Assembly: GCA_024236175.1 (NCBI GenBank)
Contig: JACKKY010000002.1
Coordinates: 620,001 to 684,000 of the forward strand
DNA: 64,000 nucleotides
Direction of reading: 5' to 3'
Origin: Novosphingobium sp.
GTDB lineage: Bacteria > Pseudomonadota > Alphaproteobacteria > Sphingomonadales > Sphingomonadaceae
Shown: positions 24,323-33,543 of the stretch, one piece after another
Layout of the letters: each line of letters opens with the position of its first letter
Position numbering within the stretch: position 1 is the stretch's first letter
Translations under genes and position numbers: made by a program
Notes under the pieces: generated by a model
Told to the model about the DNA's origin: nothing
The model's database searches: none
What the model saw: only the letters and a program-made list of their open reading frames with translations

Positions 24323-25620
24323 CGCCCGTCCCAGTCCGGCCATTTGATCCGGCGTTCGCGGATCGCCTGTTCCGCCTGCTCCTCGAGATGCCAGGGCAGC
24401 TCCTCGAACACGTCCTCGAACATGGTGTGGAAGGGATGGTGGAGGCCATGGCCGAGGATGCCGCTCTTCTCGGCCTCCTTGGCGGCCGCCTTCACTTCTT
24501 CCGCGACTTCGCGGTCCATCTCGTCATGCGCCTCCCTCGACCACTCGCCCAGCGCGATCAGGTGGCGCTTGAGCCGCGTGACCGGATCGCCCAGCGGCCA
24601 TTCCTCGCGCTCGTGGGCGGAGCGGTAGGCGGAAGGATCGTCCGACGTCGAATGGGCCTCGGCGCGATAGGTGAAATGCTCGATCAGCGTCGGTCCCATG
24701 TTCGACCGCGCGCGGTTGGCCGCCCATTGCACCGCCGCATGGACGGCAAGGGCGTCATTGCCGTCCACCCTTAGCCCGGCGATGCCATAGCCGATGGCGC
24801 GGGCGGCGAACGTCGTGCGCTCCGCGCCGGCAAAGCCCGAAAAGCTGGAAATCGCATACTGGTTGTTGACCAGGTTGAAGATCACCGGCGCGTTGTAGAC
24901 TGCGGCGAACGTCAGGGCCGAATGGAAGTCGCCTTCCGCGCTCGCCCCTTCCCCGACCCAGCCCGCCGCGATCCGCGTATCGCCTTTCGAGGCGCTCGCC
25001 ATCGCCCAGCCGGCCGCCTGCGGAAGCTGAGTCGCGAGGTTGCCGGAAATCGAGAAGAAGCTGAAATCGCGGGCCGAGTACATGATCGGCAGCTGGCGAC
25101 CCTTCAGCTTGTCCGCCCGGTTCGAATAGATCTGGTTGACCATCTCCACCAGCGGATAGCCGCGAGAGATCAGGATGCCCTGCTGGCGATAGCTGGGAAA
25201 CACCATGTCGTCGTCGGCCAGCGCAAAGGCCGAGGCGACCGAGGTCGCCTCTTCCCCGGTGCACTTCATGTAGAAGCTCGTCTTGCCCTGGCGCTGGGCG
25301 CGATACATGCGGTCGTCGAAAGCCCGGGTCAGCGCCATGACGCGCAGCATGCGGCGCAGCGTTTCCGGATCGAGCCTCGGATCCCAGGGGCCGACCGCAC
25401 GATACTCCCCGTCGAGCACGCGGATCATGTCCGTGCAAAGCGGATGGGTCTCGCCCGGCTCGCAGGCCTCGTCCGGACGGGGCTGCCTGCCGGCCTCGGG
25501 GATCTGCAGATGCGAATAGTCGACCGGGTCGCCCGGCCGGTAGCGCGGTTCGGGCACATAGAGTTCGAGCGGCGGCAGGTTGCCGCGCGGTTTTCCGGTT
25601 CCGGCAGGCCTTTCGGCCAT
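24319..25620 (-). CDS. 2-oxoisovalerate dehydrogenase E1 alpha subunit
   Basis: Decarboxylates branched-chain 2-oxoacids from valine, leucine and isoleucine breakdown with thiamine diphosphate. The 433 residues show YMKCTGEEATSVASAFAL, FPSYRQQGILISRG, the ThDP motif GEGASAEGDFHSAL through LVNNQYAIS, and the phosphorylation-loop-like RAEAHSTSDDPSAYR seen in branched-chain rather than pyruvate E1. GGGAG precedes the ATG. A well-formed promoter lies 43-70 bases upstream. Confidence 0.94.
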   Translation of the reverse strand: MAERPAGTGKPRGNLPPLELYVPEPRYRPGDPVDYSHLQIPEAGRQPRPDEACEPGETHPLCTDMIRVLDGEYRAVGPWDPRLDPETLRRMLRVMALTRAFDDRMYRAQRQGKTSFYMKCTGEEATSVASAFALADDDMVFPSYRQQGILISRGYPLVEMVNQIYSNRADKLKGRQLPIMYSARDFSFFSISGNLATQLPQAAGWAMASASKGDTRIAAGWVGEGASAEGDFHSALTFAAVYNAPVIFNLVNNQYAISSFSGFAGAERTTFAARAIGYGIAGLRVDGNDALAVHAAVQWAANRARSNMGPTLIEHFTYRAEAHSTSDDPSAYRSAHEREEWPLGDPVTRLKRHLIALGEWSREAHDEMDREVAEEVKAAAKEAEKSGILGHGLHHPFHTMFEDVFEELPWHLEEQAEQAIRERRIKWPDWDGR

Positions 25621-25662
25621 CTTCGCAGTCTCCCATTACCGCGATGCAACGATAGATCTAAA

Positions 25663-25690
25663 ATTATAAGTTCAAGTTATTTTATTTCAA
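25663..25690 (-). promoter_or_regulatory. Promoter of the branched-chain dehydrogenase operon
   Basis: On the minus strand TTGAAA (25685-25690) and a perfect TATAAT (25663-25668) are 16 bases apart in the only strikingly AT-rich stretch of this region, 43 bases before the E1alpha ATG. This is a close match to the sigma70 consensus. Confidence 0.75.
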
Positions 25691-25706
25691 ACCCGGTCGA
25701 TGTCAA

Positions 25707-26666
25707 TCAGACAGCGACCGGGGCGGGAATATGCGCCTGCGGCTCGTATCCGGTCACCGCGAAATCCTCGATCGCGTAGTCGAAGATCGACTCAGGCCTG
25801 CGCGAAATCTCCAGCCGCGCGTCTCCCGAAGGCAGGCGGGAAAGCTGCTCTTCGACCAGCGGCGCATGATTGAGATAGAGATGCACGTCCCCCCCCATCC
25901 ACACCGCTTCGCCAGGCTCGAGATCGCACTGCTGGGCCAGCATGCGCGTCAGCAGCGCCAGCGACCAGATATTGAAGGCGAACCCCAGGCCAAGGTCGCA
26001 ACTGCGCTGGTAGAGCAGGCCGGACAGGCGATTGCCGGCGACATGGAACTGATAGGTCTTGTGGCAGGGCGGCAAGGCCATGGCGTCGAGTTCGGCGACG
26101 TTCCAGCCCTCGATGATATGGCGGCGGCTGCCGGGATTGGCCTTCAGGCTCTCCACCACTTCGGCCACCTGGTTCACCCCATGCTCCCGCTTGCGGTAGA
26201 GGCCGTCGCCCACCGGCTCGTAGACCGGCCAGTCAACCCATTGCTTGCCGTAGACCGGCCCTAGGTCGCCCCAGCGCAAGGCGAAGTCTTCGTCCCCGAC
26301 GATGCGTTTCGAGAAGTCGGCGCGGGAAATCTCTTCTCCGGTTTCCCGCCGGTAGCGGTCGAGCGGCCAGTCGGTCCAGATCTCGACGCCCTGCGCGCAC
26401 AGCGGGCGGATATTGGTCTCGCCGGTCAGGAACCACAGCAGTTCGCGACTCGCCGATTTCCAGAACACCCGCTTAGTGGTGAGCAGCGGCATGCGGCCCT
26501 GCGACAGGTCGAAGCGGATTTCGGCGCCGAAGATCGAGCGCGTGCCCACGCCGGTGCGGTCCATCCGCTCGTCGCCGTGCTCCCAGATCCGGCGCATCAG
26601 GTCGAGATACTGCCATTCCCAGTGGCTGCGGTCGGGAGAATCGCTTGAAACGGGGGCTGTGGCCAT
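25707..26666 (-). CDS. thyA: Thymidylate synthase
   Basis: Methylates dUMP to dTMP using methylene-THF. The 319-residue enzyme has the early DRTGVGTRSIFG phosphate loop, the catalytic LPPCHKTYQF with Cys201, RSCDLGLGFAFN and the C-terminal HIPAPVAV tail. It is slightly longer than the 264-residue form owing to a mid-protein insertion that is common in this class. It stands alone and ends 17 bases before the -35 of the next promoter. Confidence 0.96.
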   Translation of the reverse strand: MATAPVSSDSPDRSHWEWQYLDLMRRIWEHGDERMDRTGVGTRSIFGAEIRFDLSQGRMPLLTTKRVFWKSASRELLWFLTGETNIRPLCAQGVEIWTDWPLDRYRRETGEEISRADFSKRIVGDEDFALRWGDLGPVYGKQWVDWPVYEPVGDGLYRKREHGVNQVAEVVESLKANPGSRRHIIEGWNVAELDAMALPPCHKTYQFHVAGNRLSGLLYQRSCDLGLGFAFNIWSLALLTRMLAQQCDLEPGEAVWMGGDVHLYLNHAPLVEEQLSRLPSGDARLEISRRPESIFDYAIEDFAVTGYEPQAHIPAPVAV

Positions 26667-26738
26667 GGCCGGACACTAAACGGTGTTGCCCTTGTGTGGA
26701 AGCAGCACCGAAACAAACCGGACCAGACGATTGCCCGC

Positions 26739-26767
26739 TTGCCACCCTGCCTATCGGCCACTATAGG
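26739..26767 (+). promoter_or_regulatory. Promoter for tRNA-Pro
   Basis: TTGCCA (26739-26744) and TATAGG (26762-26767) are 17 bases apart, 42 bases before the tRNA. Confidence 0.6.
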
Positions 26768-26809
26768 CGCGCCTCTGCCTCATGGGCGCCAGCCGGCGCC
26801 ATGTCCGGT

Positions 26810-26886
26810 CGGGGAGTAGCTCAGCCTGGTAGAGCACTGTCTTCGGGAGGCAGGGGCCGGAGGTTCGAATCCTCTCTCCCCGACCA
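26810..26886 (+). tRNA. tRNA-Pro (CGG)
   Basis: 77 nt with encoded CCA at 26884-26886. The acceptor stem CGGGGAG/CTCCCCG pairs perfectly, followed by D-arm TAGCTCAGCCTGGTAGAG, anticodon loop TTCGGGA with CGG, and T-arm GGTTCGAATCC. Confidence 0.97.
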
Positions 26887-26940
26887 AATTTTCACGCTGC
26901 CCATGATGACAACGCCGACCGAGGCGCATAACGGCTTCGT

Positions 26941-27408
26941 GTGAACCAAGCCGCCGTCCTGTTCGTCTGTCTCGGCAACATCTGCCGCTCGCCGCTGGCC
27001 GAAGCGGCGTTCCGCCGCGAGGCAAAGGCAGCCGGTCTCGAGATCCTGATCGATTCAGCCGGCACCGGCGACTGGCATGTCGGCCGCCCTCCCGACCCGC
27101 GCGCCCGCGCCGAAGCGCTGCGCCACGGGATCGACATTTCGGCCTACCGCGCCCGCCAGGTCGACCTGGAAGATTTCCACCGCTTCGACCACATCCTTGC
27201 CGCCGATCACCAGAATCTCGCCGATCTAAGGGCGATGGCTCCTCCGGGCAGCGGCGCCGTGCTCTCCCTGCTGCTCGACCATGTCGAAGGGTTCGAGGGG
27301 CAGGCGGTGGCGGATCCCTATTTCGGCGAGGTAGGCGGCTTTGCGCAAACCTGGCGGCAAGTCAGCATGGCCGCACGGACATTGGCCGAAAAACTCTCCG
27401 GTTCGTGA
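26941..27408 (+). CDS. Low molecular weight protein-tyrosine phosphatase
   Basis: Small phosphatase of the LMW-PTP family, 155 residues. The catalytic P-loop is CLGNICRS (nucleophile Cys10, Arg16), and the general acid loop is DPYFGE with Asp125. GTG at 26941 is the apparent start, 54 bases after tRNA-Pro. Substrates may be tyrosine-phosphorylated proteins; there is no partner kinase nearby. Confidence 0.92.
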   Translation: MNQAAVLFVCLGNICRSPLAEAAFRREAKAAGLEILIDSAGTGDWHVGRPPDPRARAEALRHGIDISAYRARQVDLEDFHRFDHILAADHQNLADLRAMAPPGSGAVLSLLLDHVEGFEGQAVADPYFGEVGGFAQTWRQVSMAARTLAEKLSGS

Positions 27409-27417
27409 CCCCGAACG

Positions 27418-28410
27418 CTACGGAACCAGCACCGCCGCCCCGTCGAATTCCCCTTCGCGCAATTGCCGCAGCGCCTCGTTCGCATCCGCCAGCGCGAACG
27501 GCGTCACATGGCTCTTCACTTTCCCGGCGACCTCCGGGGTCAGGAAGCTCGTCCCGTCTTCCCGGGTCAGGTTCGCGACCGAAACGATCTCGCGTTCTCC
27601 CCACAGGTCGGCGTAGGGGAAAGAGGGAATGTCGCTCATATGAATGCCGGCGCACACCACGCGCCCGCCCTTGCGCACCGCCTTGAGCGCGGCGGGCACC
27701 AGCGCGCCGACCGGGGCGAACAGGATCGCGGCATCGAGTTCTTCCGGCGGCAGCTCGTCGGAACCGCCCGCCCAGCGGCAGCCGAGGCTCAGCGCGAAAT
27801 CGCGGCTGGCAGCGTCGTCCGCACGGGTGAAGGCATAGACTTCACGCCCCTGGTCGATCGCGAGCTGCGCCAAAATATGGGCGGCGGCGCCGAAACCGTA
27901 GAGCCCCAGCCGCCTGCCCTGCCCCGCCATGCGATAGGCGCGCCAGCCGATCAGCCCGGCGCAAAGCAACGGCGCCGCTTCGGCATCGCCCAGCCCTTCG
28001 GGCAACGGAAAGCAGAACCGTGCATCGGCCAGTGCGTGGGTGGCATAGCCGCCGTCCCGGGTCGCACCGGTGAATTCGGGGTGGTCGCACAGGTTTTCCC
28101 GGCCTTCGCGGCAATAGTCGCAAGTGCCGCAGGCCTTGCCGAGCCAGGGGATGCCGACGCGGTCTCCGGCGGAGAAACCGGTGACGCCTTCGCCCTGCGC
28201 GACCACCTTGCCGACAATCTCATGGCCCGGAACGACCGGGTAGTTCGCCGGAATATCGCCATCGACGACATGCAGGTCGGTGCGACACACGCCGCAGGCA
28301 AGCACCTCGACGAGCAGCTCGCCAGCGCCCGGCGCGGGAATGTCGCGTCGTTCCTCTCTCAGGCCCTTGCCGGACCCGTCGCAGACCATGGCGATCATCT
28401 GGCCACTCAT
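27418..28410 (-). CDS. Zinc-dependent alcohol dehydrogenase
   Basis: Medium-chain NAD(P)-dependent alcohol dehydrogenase, 330 residues. Catalytic zinc residues are in CGVCRTDLH and GHEIVGKV; the structural zinc has four cysteines in CGTCDYCREGRENLC; the nucleotide site is LGLYGFGAAAHI, resembling the AdhA/AdhP group. ATG 28410 with CGGAG 8 bases upstream is preferred to a GTG at 28419. It is convergent with the phosphatase gene and follows the GNAT gene on the same strand. Confidence 0.92.
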   Translation of the reverse strand: MSGQMIAMVCDGSGKGLREERRDIPAPGAGELLVEVLACGVCRTDLHVVDGDIPANYPVVPGHEIVGKVVAQGEGVTGFSAGDRVGIPWLGKACGTCDYCREGRENLCDHPEFTGATRDGGYATHALADARFCFPLPEGLGDAEAAPLLCAGLIGWRAYRMAGQGRRLGLYGFGAAAHILAQLAIDQGREVYAFTRADDAASRDFALSLGCRWAGGSDELPPEELDAAILFAPVGALVPAALKAVRKGGRVVCAGIHMSDIPSFPYADLWGEREIVSVANLTREDGTSFLTPEVAGKVKSHVTPFALADANEALRQLREGEFDGAAVLVP

Positions 28411-28426
28411 CGCTGGCACTCCGGAA

Positions 28427-29014
28427 CTAGAATCGCCTCAACCAATACTGCATCGGCTTGGGGCTTTCACCCGCTTCGTCATGTTCCTTCCACGCCAGCT
28501 CGGTGACAAAACCCTCGACCGGGGCGTAGCCGCGCTTCCTCCAGAAGCGGTCGAGGGGAACATAGCCGGCCGGCCGCGCGGGATGGTCGTCCGGCCTGAT
28601 CACGGCCGCGAAGGTAGCGGCCCGCGCGCCGCATTTCAGCGCCTGCCCCTCGCGATGATCGAAGAAGGCATGACCGATCCCCTGCCCGCGATATTCGGGC
28701 AGGAGCACGCTTTCCCCGAAGTAGAAAAGGCTGGAAGTATCGATTCCATGACTCTCGAAAGGCTTGCGAAATTCCTCTTTTTGCGCCCACATCGGCGAGG
28801 CGGTGGCAGCGCCCACGATCCGGTTACCATCGCAGGCAGCCACCAGTATGCCGTCCGGCGCTTCGATGAACTCACGCAGGTAGTCCGCTTCGTATTCCGG
28901 GTCGCCGTCATAGATGTACGGCCACTCGGCAAACACCGCCATCCGCAGGCGCGCGAGGTCATCTATCGCGGCGAGGATTTCCTGTCCGGTTAGCGGGCGG
29001 ATATCGACGGACAC
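28427..29014 (-). CDS. GNAT family N-acetyltransferase
   Basis: A 195-residue acyl-CoA transferase. The acetyl-CoA binding motif is LPEYRGQGIGHAFF, preceded by FYFGESVLL. The acceptor substrate is unknown. GTG at 29014 is used as start. The gene sits between MaoC and alcohol dehydrogenase genes on the same strand. Confidence 0.88.
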   Translation of the reverse strand: MSVDIRPLTGQEILAAIDDLARLRMAVFAEWPYIYDGDPEYEADYLREFIEAPDGILVAACDGNRIVGAATASPMWAQKEEFRKPFESHGIDTSSLFYFGESVLLPEYRGQGIGHAFFDHREGQALKCGARAATFAAVIRPDDHPARPAGYVPLDRFWRKRGYAPVEGFVTELAWKEHDEAGESPKPMQYWLRRF

Positions 29015-29026
29015 GGCGGCCAGGCC

Positions 29027-29482
29027 TCACATCAGATACATCGTCAGCCAGTTGGCGACGACGGCGGGCCGTTCCTGCCCTTCGATTTCCAGAGTGACGC
29101 CCATATCTTCGCGAATCCGGCCGGGCGAGACTTCCTCGAGCTTGTCTATCGTGAAGACGGCCCTGATCCGGCTTCCCGACCGCACCGGATTGATGAAACG
29201 GATGCGCTCGAACCCGTAGTTCAGGCCGACCCGCAAACCGGGCACCGTCGGCCTCGGCGTGCCGGAGCGCAGCGGCGCCAGCAGCGACAGCAGCAGGAAG
29301 CCGTGGGCGATCGTGCCGCCGAACTCGGTCTGCGCCGCCTTCTCGGGATCGACATGCAGGAACATCCAGTCCCGCGTCGTATCGGCGAACTGGTCTATCA
29401 GCTCCTGATCGACAAGCAGCCAGTCCGAGACATAGCGCCTGCCAACTTCCTCGCGAATGAACTCCGCGACTTGTCCGTCCAT
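29027..29482 (-). CDS. MaoC-like acyl-CoA dehydratase
   Basis: Hot-dog fold (R)-specific enoyl-CoA hydratase-like protein, 151 residues. The signature DWMFLHVDPEKAAQTEFGGTIAHGFLLLSLLAPL carries the Asp/His catalytic pair of the MaoC family (split here as DWMFLHVDPE and TIAHGFLLLS). ATG 29482 follows GGGAGGG; the frame is open to 29509. It diverges from purC. A role in fatty-acid or branched-chain acid breakdown is plausible but not shown. Confidence 0.88.
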   Translation of the reverse strand: MDGQVAEFIREEVGRRYVSDWLLVDQELIDQFADTTRDWMFLHVDPEKAAQTEFGGTIAHGFLLLSLLAPLRSGTPRPTVPGLRVGLNYGFERIRFINPVRSGSRIRAVFTIDKLEEVSPGRIREDMGVTLEIEGQERPAVVANWLTMYLM

Positions 29483-29547
29483 CTGACCGCGCCCTCCCGC
29501 CTGATCCACTCCGGCAATCCATAGGCGGCGGCGCGCGCGCAGGCCAG

Positions 29548-29576
29548 TTGGCTTTTTCCGGCCATTGGCCTATAAG
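29548..29576 (+). promoter_or_regulatory. purC: Promoter for purC
   Basis: TTGGCT (29548-29553) and TATAAG (29571-29576), spaced 17 bases, about 80 bases before the purC ATG. Confidence 0.5.
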
Positions 29577-29586
29577 CCGCGGAGCG

Positions 29587-29628
29587 CCCCGGCCGTGCAG
29601 TCGCAAGAGCGACCTGCTTCTGCCGGGG
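29587..29628 (+). promoter_or_regulatory. Structured leader hairpin of purC
   Basis: A strong two-stage stem: CCCCGGC (29587-29593) pairs with GCCGGGG (29622-29628), and inside it GCAGTCGC pairs with GCGA-C-CTGC around an AAGA loop. It starts about 11 bases after the -10 box and is followed by a pyrimidine-rich stretch, CTTGCCTTTCTGTCT, before AAGGA and the ATG. It could be an attenuator or a stability element. No known riboswitch class was recognised. Confidence 0.45.
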
Positions 29629-29655
29629 CTTGCCTTTCTGTCTCAAGGATTTCCC

Positions 29656-30495
29656 ATGTCACGTCGCCGCCAGATCTACGAAGGCAAGGCCAAGATCCTC
29701 TATGAAGGACCCGAGCCGGGCACTCTGATCCAGTACTTCAAGGACGATGCCACTGCGTTCAACGCGCAGAAGAAAGGCACGATCCAGGGCAAGGGCGTGA
29801 TCAACAACCGCATCAGCGAGTATGTGTTCACGCGGCTCAACCACATCGGCGTGCCCAATCACTTCATCCGCCGGCTGAACATGCGCGAGCAACTCGTGCG
29901 GCAGGTCGAAATCGTGCCGATCGAGGTGGTGGTGCGCAACGTCGCGGCCGGATCGATCAGCAAGCGGCTGGGCATCCCCGAAGGCGAGCCCCTGCCCCAC
30001 ACGCTGCTCGAATATTGCTACAAGGACGACGCGCTGGGCGACCCGCTGATCGCGGAGGAGCACATCGCCTGCTTCGGCTGGGCCTCCAACGAGGAGATGC
30101 AGGACATCGCCGCCATGGCGATCCGGGTGAACGACTTCCTGTGCGGGATGTTCGCCGCGATCAACATCCGGCTGGTCGATTTCAAGCTCGAGTTCGGTCG
30201 TATCTGGGACGGCGACTACAGCCGCGTGATCCTGGCCGACGAGATCAGCCCGGACGGCTGCCGGTTGTGGGACATGACCACCGGCGAAAAGCTGGACAAG
30301 GACCGCTTCCGCCGCGATCTCGGAGGCGAGGAAGAAGCCTATCAGGAAGTCGCGCGGCGGCTCGGCCTGCTGGAAAACGAAGGCACCACCAGCGAGGTTT
30401 TCGACCTTTCCAAGCACCGGAAGCTGCGCGGCAAGAGCGTGCCGACGCCGCCCCGCCCCCGTGACGGCGGAGACGCCGAGCCTTCGGAAGACTAG
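29656..30495 (+). CDS. purC: SAICAR synthetase
   Basis: ATP-dependent ligase joining aspartate to carboxyaminoimidazole ribotide in purine synthesis. The 279-residue protein has RQIYEGKAKILYEG at the N-terminus, NNRISEYVF, VVVRNVAAGS, KLEFGR and ADEISPDGCRLW. It has an unusually long polar C-terminal tail (about 20 residues, rich in Pro, Arg, Gly) past the common end. ATG 29656 follows AAGGA; an earlier start at 29548 lies inside the promoter and is rejected. Confidence 0.95.
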   Translation: MSRRRQIYEGKAKILYEGPEPGTLIQYFKDDATAFNAQKKGTIQGKGVINNRISEYVFTRLNHIGVPNHFIRRLNMREQLVRQVEIVPIEVVVRNVAAGSISKRLGIPEGEPLPHTLLEYCYKDDALGDPLIAEEHIACFGWASNEEMQDIAAMAIRVNDFLCGMFAAINIRLVDFKLEFGRIWDGDYSRVILADEISPDGCRLWDMTTGEKLDKDRFRRDLGGEEEAYQEVARRLGLLENEGTTSEVFDLSKHRKLRGKSVPTPPRPRDGGDAEPSED

Positions 30496-30575
30496 GCCCG
30501 AATTCCAGCGCTTCCGGTTCCCGCAAAGGCATGCGAGCGGTTCTCCCGTCGAGAATTCCTGATAGTCACCGGACG

Positions 30576-33449
30576 ATGAGACCGTTTCGCCCGCTGCTGC
30601 TGCTTGCGCTTGCCGTCCTGTCGCTGGCCGGCTGCGCGCCGCAGGCAGACAGCGTTGCATCCGCTTCCGCCGCGCCCCCGCGCGAGCAGCCCGTCTGGGC
30701 CTTCGAGGCAAGCGACATCCCCGTCGATCCCGGGTTCCGCTTCGGGCGGCTGGATAACGGCATGCGCTATGTCGTGCGTCACAACGAGACGCCGCAGGGC
30801 ACCGCGATCGTGCGGCTGGAGATCGCCACCGGCTCCCTCGACGAGGCGGACGAAGAACGCGGTTTCGCGCATTTCGTGGAGCACATGGCGTTCAACGGCA
30901 GCACCAATGTGCCCGAGGGAGAGATGGTCCGCCTGCTGGAACGCAACGGGCTGGCTTTCGGGGCCGACACCAACGCCTCGACCGGTTTCGAGCGCACGAC
31001 CTACAAGCTAGACCTGCCGCGCACCGATCCGGAACTGCTCGATCTGGCACTGATGCTGATGCGCGAGACCGTGAGCGAGCTGACCTTCGCGCCGGAGGCG
31101 GTCGATCGCGAGCGCGGCGTGGTGCTGGCCGAGATGCGCGACCGCAACGATTTCCGCATGCGCAACGCACTTGCCGACACGAAATTCCTGCATCCGCACG
31201 CCCTTTATCCCGAGCGCTTTCCGATCGGCACCGAAGAAACGATCGAGGTCGCAGGCGCGGAAAGCCTGAAGGCGTTCTGGGCGCGCGAGTACGTTCCCGA
31301 ACATACGACCCTGATCCTGATCGGCGATTTCGATCCGGCTACGGCCGAAGCCGCGATCCGCGCGACATTTTCCGACTGGCAGGGCGCTTTCCCGGCAGAA
31401 CCGCAGCCCGACGCGGGACCGGTCGATTCTTCCGACCGCGACCGCACCGAGGTCTATATCGATCCGGCCCAGTCCAACCGGCTCATCGCAACGCGCCACG
31501 GCCCCTGGATCGATGTCTCGGACAGCATTGCCAGCAGGCAGGAGAACCTGCTGCGCCAAATCGGCTATGCCATCGTCAACCGCCGTCTTGAGCGCCTGTC
31601 GCGCCAGGCCGCCCCGCCCTTTCGAGGCGCCGGTTTCGGCACCGGCGACGTGTTCGAGGCAGGCCGGTCTACCCGGCTGATCATCGACGTGATCGAAACC
31701 CGCTGGCGCCGCGCGCTCAACGCTGCGGTGAAGGAGTACCGGCGCTCGCTGAAATACGGGTTCACAGAGGCCGAAGTGGCCGAGCAGGTGGCGCAGATAC
31801 GCACCTCCCTCGAAGACGGCGCCCGCTCCGCCGATACCCGCAGCCATCTGGGCCTCGCCGGCGCGGTATTCAGCCTGCTGCGCGAGGAGCTCGTGCCGTC
31901 GCACCCGCGCACCGTGCTGGAGCGCTTCGAGGCGTTCGCCCCCGAAATCACCGCCAGGCGGGTCCTCGCCGCAATGAAGCGCGAAGCGGTGCCGCTCGAC
32001 GCCGCGCTGTTGCGCTATCGGGGCCGCAATCCGCCGGAAGGCGGCGAGCAGGCGATCCGCGCCGCCTGGGACAAGGCGATGCAGGTGCAGCTGTCGCAGG
32101 GCAAGGAAGTCTCGGGCAAGACCTTCGCCTACACCGACTTCGGACCCGCCGGCACCGTAGCCAGCGACATGCGCGAACCGGACCTCGGCATCCGCGAAAT
32201 ACGCTTCGCCAATAACGTGCGGCTCAACCTCAAGCATACCGACCTCGAGAAGGAGCGGGTGCTGGTGAAGATGAGCATTGACGGCGGCGACCGGCTCGAC
32301 ACGCCCGACAATCCACTGGCCACGGCCATGATGCAGGCGTTCCGTTCGGGCGGCCTCGGCGAACACAGCCGCGACGAGCTGCAGACGATCCTGGCAGGCA
32401 GGACCGTGGCCGACCGCGTCCGCTCCGAGGAGCCGGCCTTCGCCTGGTACGGACGGACCACGCCGCGCGACCTCGAGCTGCAGCTTCAGCTCCTGGCCGC
32501 CTATGTCACCGATCCCGGCTATCGCCCGGAAGGCGAGGTCCAGTACCGGCAGGACATCAACAACCGCTTCGCGCAGCTGCGGGCAACGCCGTTTTCGGCG
32601 CTGAACAGCGAGATCGGCGGGATCCTGTCCGACGGCGACCCGCGCTTCACGCTCGCCGATGTCGAGGACTACCGCGCCCTGACTTTCGCCAAGCTCGCCG
32701 GGGATATCGGCGACCGGCTCGCCAACGGCGCCATCGAGATCGGCATCGTCGGCGATATCGACGAGGACCGGGCGATTGCACTGGTGGCGCAAACGCTGGG
32801 CGCCCTGCCCCGGCGCGAAAGCGATTTCCGCACCTACGACGACCGACCGCCCCGCCAGTTCACATCGGACCGTAGCCCGCGCACCGTCCACCATACCGGC
32901 GGCAGCGACCAGGCGCTGCTGCGCCTGACATGGCCGACGCGCGACGACAACGATCCGGTCGAGACGCTGGCGCTGGAGCTGCTGGAACGGGTTGTGCGCA
33001 TCTCGCTCACCGAGACCTTGCGCGAGAAGCTGGGCAAGGCCTACTCGCCGGCGGCGGCAAGCTCACCCTCGCGCTACTGGAGCGGCTACGGAACGTTCGG
33101 GATTGCCGCATCCGTCGACGTGCAGGAAGTGGAGGCAACGCGCGCCGCCATCGCCGAAACCGTCGCGCGGCTGCGCGAGGCCCCGGTCGGCAAAGACCTG
33201 CTGCGGCGCGCCCGCCAGCCGATGATCGAATCCTACGATCAGGCGCTCAAGTCCAACAGCGGCTGGCTGAGCCTTGTCGACCGCGCCCAGACCGAGCGCG
33301 AGCGGATCGAGCGCTACCTCAAGGCGAGACAACGCCTCCTCGCCCTGACTCCGGCGGATGTCGAGGCGATGGCCCGGCGCTATCTCGACCCGGCCGAAGC
33401 CCTGGAAGTGCTGGTTCTTCCGGAAGGTGAGGACGCTGCGGAAGAATAG
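30576..33449 (+). CDS. M16 family zinc metallopeptidase, lipoprotein type
   Basis: Large pitrilysin/insulinase-type peptidase, 957 residues, likely periplasmic and lipid-anchored: signal with lipobox LAGC at Cys20. The zinc motif HFVEH (99-103) is intact and is followed by the expected downstream glutamate. The C-terminal half repeats the M16 fold with ADRVRSEEPAFAWYGRT and LREKLGKAYSPAAASS. ATG 30576 was preferred to 30531 because the signal peptide starts there. This resembles the processing-type peptidases common in sphingomonads. Confidence 0.9.
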   Translation: MRPFRPLLLLALAVLSLAGCAPQADSVASASAAPPREQPVWAFEASDIPVDPGFRFGRLDNGMRYVVRHNETPQGTAIVRLEIATGSLDEADEERGFAHFVEHMAFNGSTNVPEGEMVRLLERNGLAFGADTNASTGFERTTYKLDLPRTDPELLDLALMLMRETVSELTFAPEAVDRERGVVLAEMRDRNDFRMRNALADTKFLHPHALYPERFPIGTEETIEVAGAESLKAFWAREYVPEHTTLILIGDFDPATAEAAIRATFSDWQGAFPAEPQPDAGPVDSSDRDRTEVYIDPAQSNRLIATRHGPWIDVSDSIASRQENLLRQIGYAIVNRRLERLSRQAAPPFRGAGFGTGDVFEAGRSTRLIIDVIETRWRRALNAAVKEYRRSLKYGFTEAEVAEQVAQIRTSLEDGARSADTRSHLGLAGAVFSLLREELVPSHPRTVLERFEAFAPEITARRVLAAMKREAVPLDAALLRYRGRNPPEGGEQAIRAAWDKAMQVQLSQGKEVSGKTFAYTDFGPAGTVASDMREPDLGIREIRFANNVRLNLKHTDLEKERVLVKMSIDGGDRLDTPDNPLATAMMQAFRSGGLGEHSRDELQTILAGRTVADRVRSEEPAFAWYGRTTPRDLELQLQLLAAYVTDPGYRPEGEVQYRQDINNRFAQLRATPFSALNSEIGGILSDGDPRFTLADVEDYRALTFAKLAGDIGDRLANGAIEIGIVGDIDEDRAIALVAQTLGALPRRESDFRTYDDRPPRQFTSDRSPRTVHHTGGSDQALLRLTWPTRDDNDPVETLALELLERVVRISLTETLREKLGKAYSPAAASSPSRYWSGYGTFGIAASVDVQEVEATRAAIAETVARLREAPVGKDLLRRARQPMIESYDQALKSNSGWLSLVDRAQTERERIERYLKARQRLLALTPADVEAMARRYLDPAEALEVLVLPEGEDAAEE

Positions 33450-33543
33450 GCCGCGCAAAAAAAATCAGCCTGTAAACAAATTTCCGGTTTCGGGCTGTGT
33501 GCCGAGAGGCCGGCGCGACAAGGTTGGGGTGGAGAACAGACCG

